A stretch of 64,000 bases of DNA from a bacterium (lineage in GTDB: Bacteria > UBA4055). Both the position numbers and the translations under genes were made by a program. The stretch spans positions 77,783 to 141,782 of the forward strand of contig JAKQBN010000030.1 of NCBI GenBank assembly GCA_029559475.1, written 5' to 3'. Below, in pieces: positions 62,585 through 64,000 of the stretch; position 1 is the first letter of the stretch; each line of letters starts with the position of its first letter. Below the pieces are notes generated by a model that was not told where the DNA came from, searched no databases, and was given only the letters and a program-made list of their open reading frames with translations.

Positions 62585-64000
62585 CTATTTCTTTGCTCCA
62601 AGTTTAATCGGTTTAGAAGAATTAAGACGTTTTATCTTTATTCCGTCCATTGCTGATTTGTTTACCGGTCCGATTTTAACATTATCGAATTCAGAAACAT
62701 ATCTGCCCGTATTGTCATATTGGAAAAGTCCGACCTCACCGCTGCTAAGCCTGTTGTCCTGATATGATCCGATGTAAACATCGTTAATAAAGAGATGGTA
62801 AAAATTTGTTCCGTTATCAACTATAACTTTGAGATTATTCCATTCGTTAAGTCCCTGATTAATAGCAGCGGAATACTGATATGTAACTGATACCCAGTTG
62901 CTTACCCCGTCGCAATAAGCAAGGTAAAAATATCCCGGCTGGCCATAGTTGATCATAAACTGCATTGATTTCCATATATTATCAGAGCTTTCTATTAGAG
63001 TATGATCAGCGTTTAGATATATTCCTGCATAAAAATTACCTGAAACTTTTCTGCAGTCAGCTTCAACATAATAGTTTCCTGTCAAAGGGACGTTATAATA
63101 TGCCGATGATGCTAACAGAGCAGAATCCTTTTCGCAGCGGTATAAGCTGTCAGCAATAGTCCATGTACCGTCATACGCTGTCCAGTTCTGCGCCAGCCCG
63201 TCATCGAAATTCTCATCTTCCTGAGCGGCAGGAGCTAATGCTTCGATTGTGAAGTAGTTGTCGCTTTCGTCGTAGATGTCCTGATCTACCGCGCTTGTGA
63301 TCCTGACCTTGTATTTTGTGCTTGTTGTAAGGTCGGCGGGAACAGTCCAGTTCTGGTCATTGTCGTTTATCGTGTTTGAAAATATTGTTCTTGCTAAAAC
63401 ATCGTTTTCGTACAGGTCGATTTTCACATACTCTGCAGAAAGGTTTTCTGTCCATGTGATAGGTACAACATCTGCCGGCTGATATACATTACCACCGTTC
63501 GGAGCTGTAACCGTCAGAATTCTGTTAGCATCCCATATACCTGTATATGTCGGAGGCTGCTGCGTAGTTCCCTTTATTTTATCACCGGTCACTATGCCGA
63601 TGTAAACGAAATCTGAATAATCAGGATCAATTAGTAATCCATTTCCTACTAGTGTCCATACACCTGTAAAAGTAGTATTGTCTACAATCTCCCATGTATT
63701 GTCATTTTTGAAGTTTAAATACATTGTACTCTTTGACCAGAAGTAATTCACCTGCCATTCGCCAACAATATCAACTGTCTCGTTTGCTGAGATACAGAAA
63801 TAATTATCGCTTTCATCGCTGGAAACAGGATTTATTACCTGAGCGATCTTGATCTTGTAATCGGCATTCGGTGTTATAGTATTCGGTACAGCCCAGTCAT
63901 AAGTTCCGAGACTGTCGGCTACCGTTGCGATGTTCTGCACAACACCCGTAGAATCAGCCAGGCTCAGAGTTACATCACCTTTTGATACCGGAGTCCAGGT
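62585..64000 (-). CDS. C-terminal part of a large surface/extracellular protein
   Basis: The frame is open from base 64000 to the stop, giving 471 codons with the 5' end outside the window. The GTG at 63940 is internal. Two copies of a Kre9/KNH-type beta domain are visible: one ends near DESDNYFCISANETV, the next reads LTVTAPNGGNVYQPADVVPITWTENLSAEYVKIDLYEN ... DESDNYFTIEAL. The last ~200 residues resemble a LamG/concanavalin-like lectin domain (FDDGLAQNWTAYDGTWTIADSLYRC ... FYHLFINDVYIGSYQDNRLSSGEVGLFQYD). The C-terminal tail (NSSKPIKLGAKK) is basic and short. Probably exported, possibly a sugar-binding or adhesive protein. Confidence 0.8.
   Translation of the reverse strand, partial: TWTPVSKGDVTLSLADSTGVVQNIATVADSLGTYDWAVPNTITPNADYKIKIAQVINPVSSDESDNYFCISANETVDIVGEWQVNYFWSKSTMYLNFKNDNTWEIVDNTTFTGVWTLVGNGLLIDPDYSDFVYIGIVTGDKIKGTTQQPPTYTGIWDANRILTVTAPNGGNVYQPADVVPITWTENLSAEYVKIDLYENDVLARTIFSNTINDNDQNWTVPADLTTSTKYKVRITSAVDQDIYDESDNYFTIEALAPAAQEDENFDDGLAQNWTAYDGTWTIADSLYRCEKDSALLASSAYYNVPLTGNYYVEADCRKVSGNFYAGIYLNADHTLIESSDNIWKSMQFMINYGQPGYFYLAYCDGVSNWVSVTYQYSAAINQGLNEWNNLKVIVDNGTNFYHLFINDVYIGSYQDNRLSSGEVGLFQYDNTGRYVSEFDNVKIGPVNKSAMDGIKIKRLNSSKPIKLGAKK

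Overview
The window looks like ordinary chromosome from a Gram-negative bacterium of the FCB type (Bacteroidetes and related candidate phyla such as Delongbacteria or Cloacimonadota). This placement is an inference. It rests on a short primary sigma factor of Bacteroidetes type without region 1.1, a Bacteroidetes-like RpoC N-terminus, secreted PEGA/FGE-fold proteins with a Bacteroidetes-type N-terminal domain, and LPP20/FlgT-like secreted proteins. LPS heptose synthesis (HldD), lipoproteins and HtrA fit an outer membrane. I see no rRNA, CRISPR array, prophage or insertion sequence.

Layout. 1-1734: 3' truncated cyclase/ATPase signalling protein (minus). 1956-4649: polA. 4720-6186: first PEGA-FGE protein. 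6319-9419: plus-strand run of ruvX, a GT8 glycosyltransferase, an epimerase and a RluA-type pseudouridine synthase. 9430-26005: long minus-strand run read as clpB, htrA, rpoD, two LPP20/FlgT-like secreted proteins, then five PEGA-FGE proteins. 26150-27937: strikingly AT-rich secreted protein, probably acquired. 28009-28529: RHH/RelE toxin-antitoxin operon with a three-repeat operator. 28566-30198: moeA and a MOSC protein. 30618-33255: dnaX, ybaB, recR. 33340-35316: aminotransferase and two small genes. 35311-37995: ADP-forming acyl-CoA ligase fused to a GNAT domain.

38067-50803 is the transcription/translation core on the minus strand: tRNA-Thr, -Tyr, -Gly, -Thr, rpmG, tRNA-Trp, secE, nusG, rplK, rplA, rplJ, rplL, rpoB, rpoC, tRNA-Phe. 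tuf is absent from its usual place. Beyond it lie a TPR protein with a partner gene broken by an in-frame amber codon, an ABC exporter pair, pepD, an MBL-fold hydrolase, a lipoprotein, hldD, cdaA, tsaB/tsaE and the C-terminal part of a large surface protein.

Main points of interest: a roughly 126-bp MITE-like element with terminal inverted repeats present twice (1809-1936 and 30210-30336); a six-member PEGA-FGE family that appears to lack the FGE catalytic cysteine pair; a near-consensus sigma-54 promoter before clpB; an A10 slippage run in dnaX at the position expected for tau/gamma production; ATTACA iterons at exact 10-bp steps before the toxin-antitoxin genes; the amber-interrupted gene at 50822-52000; and the AT-rich gene. 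Canonical TTGACA-N17-TATAAT-like promoters and intrinsic terminators can be recognised in several places.
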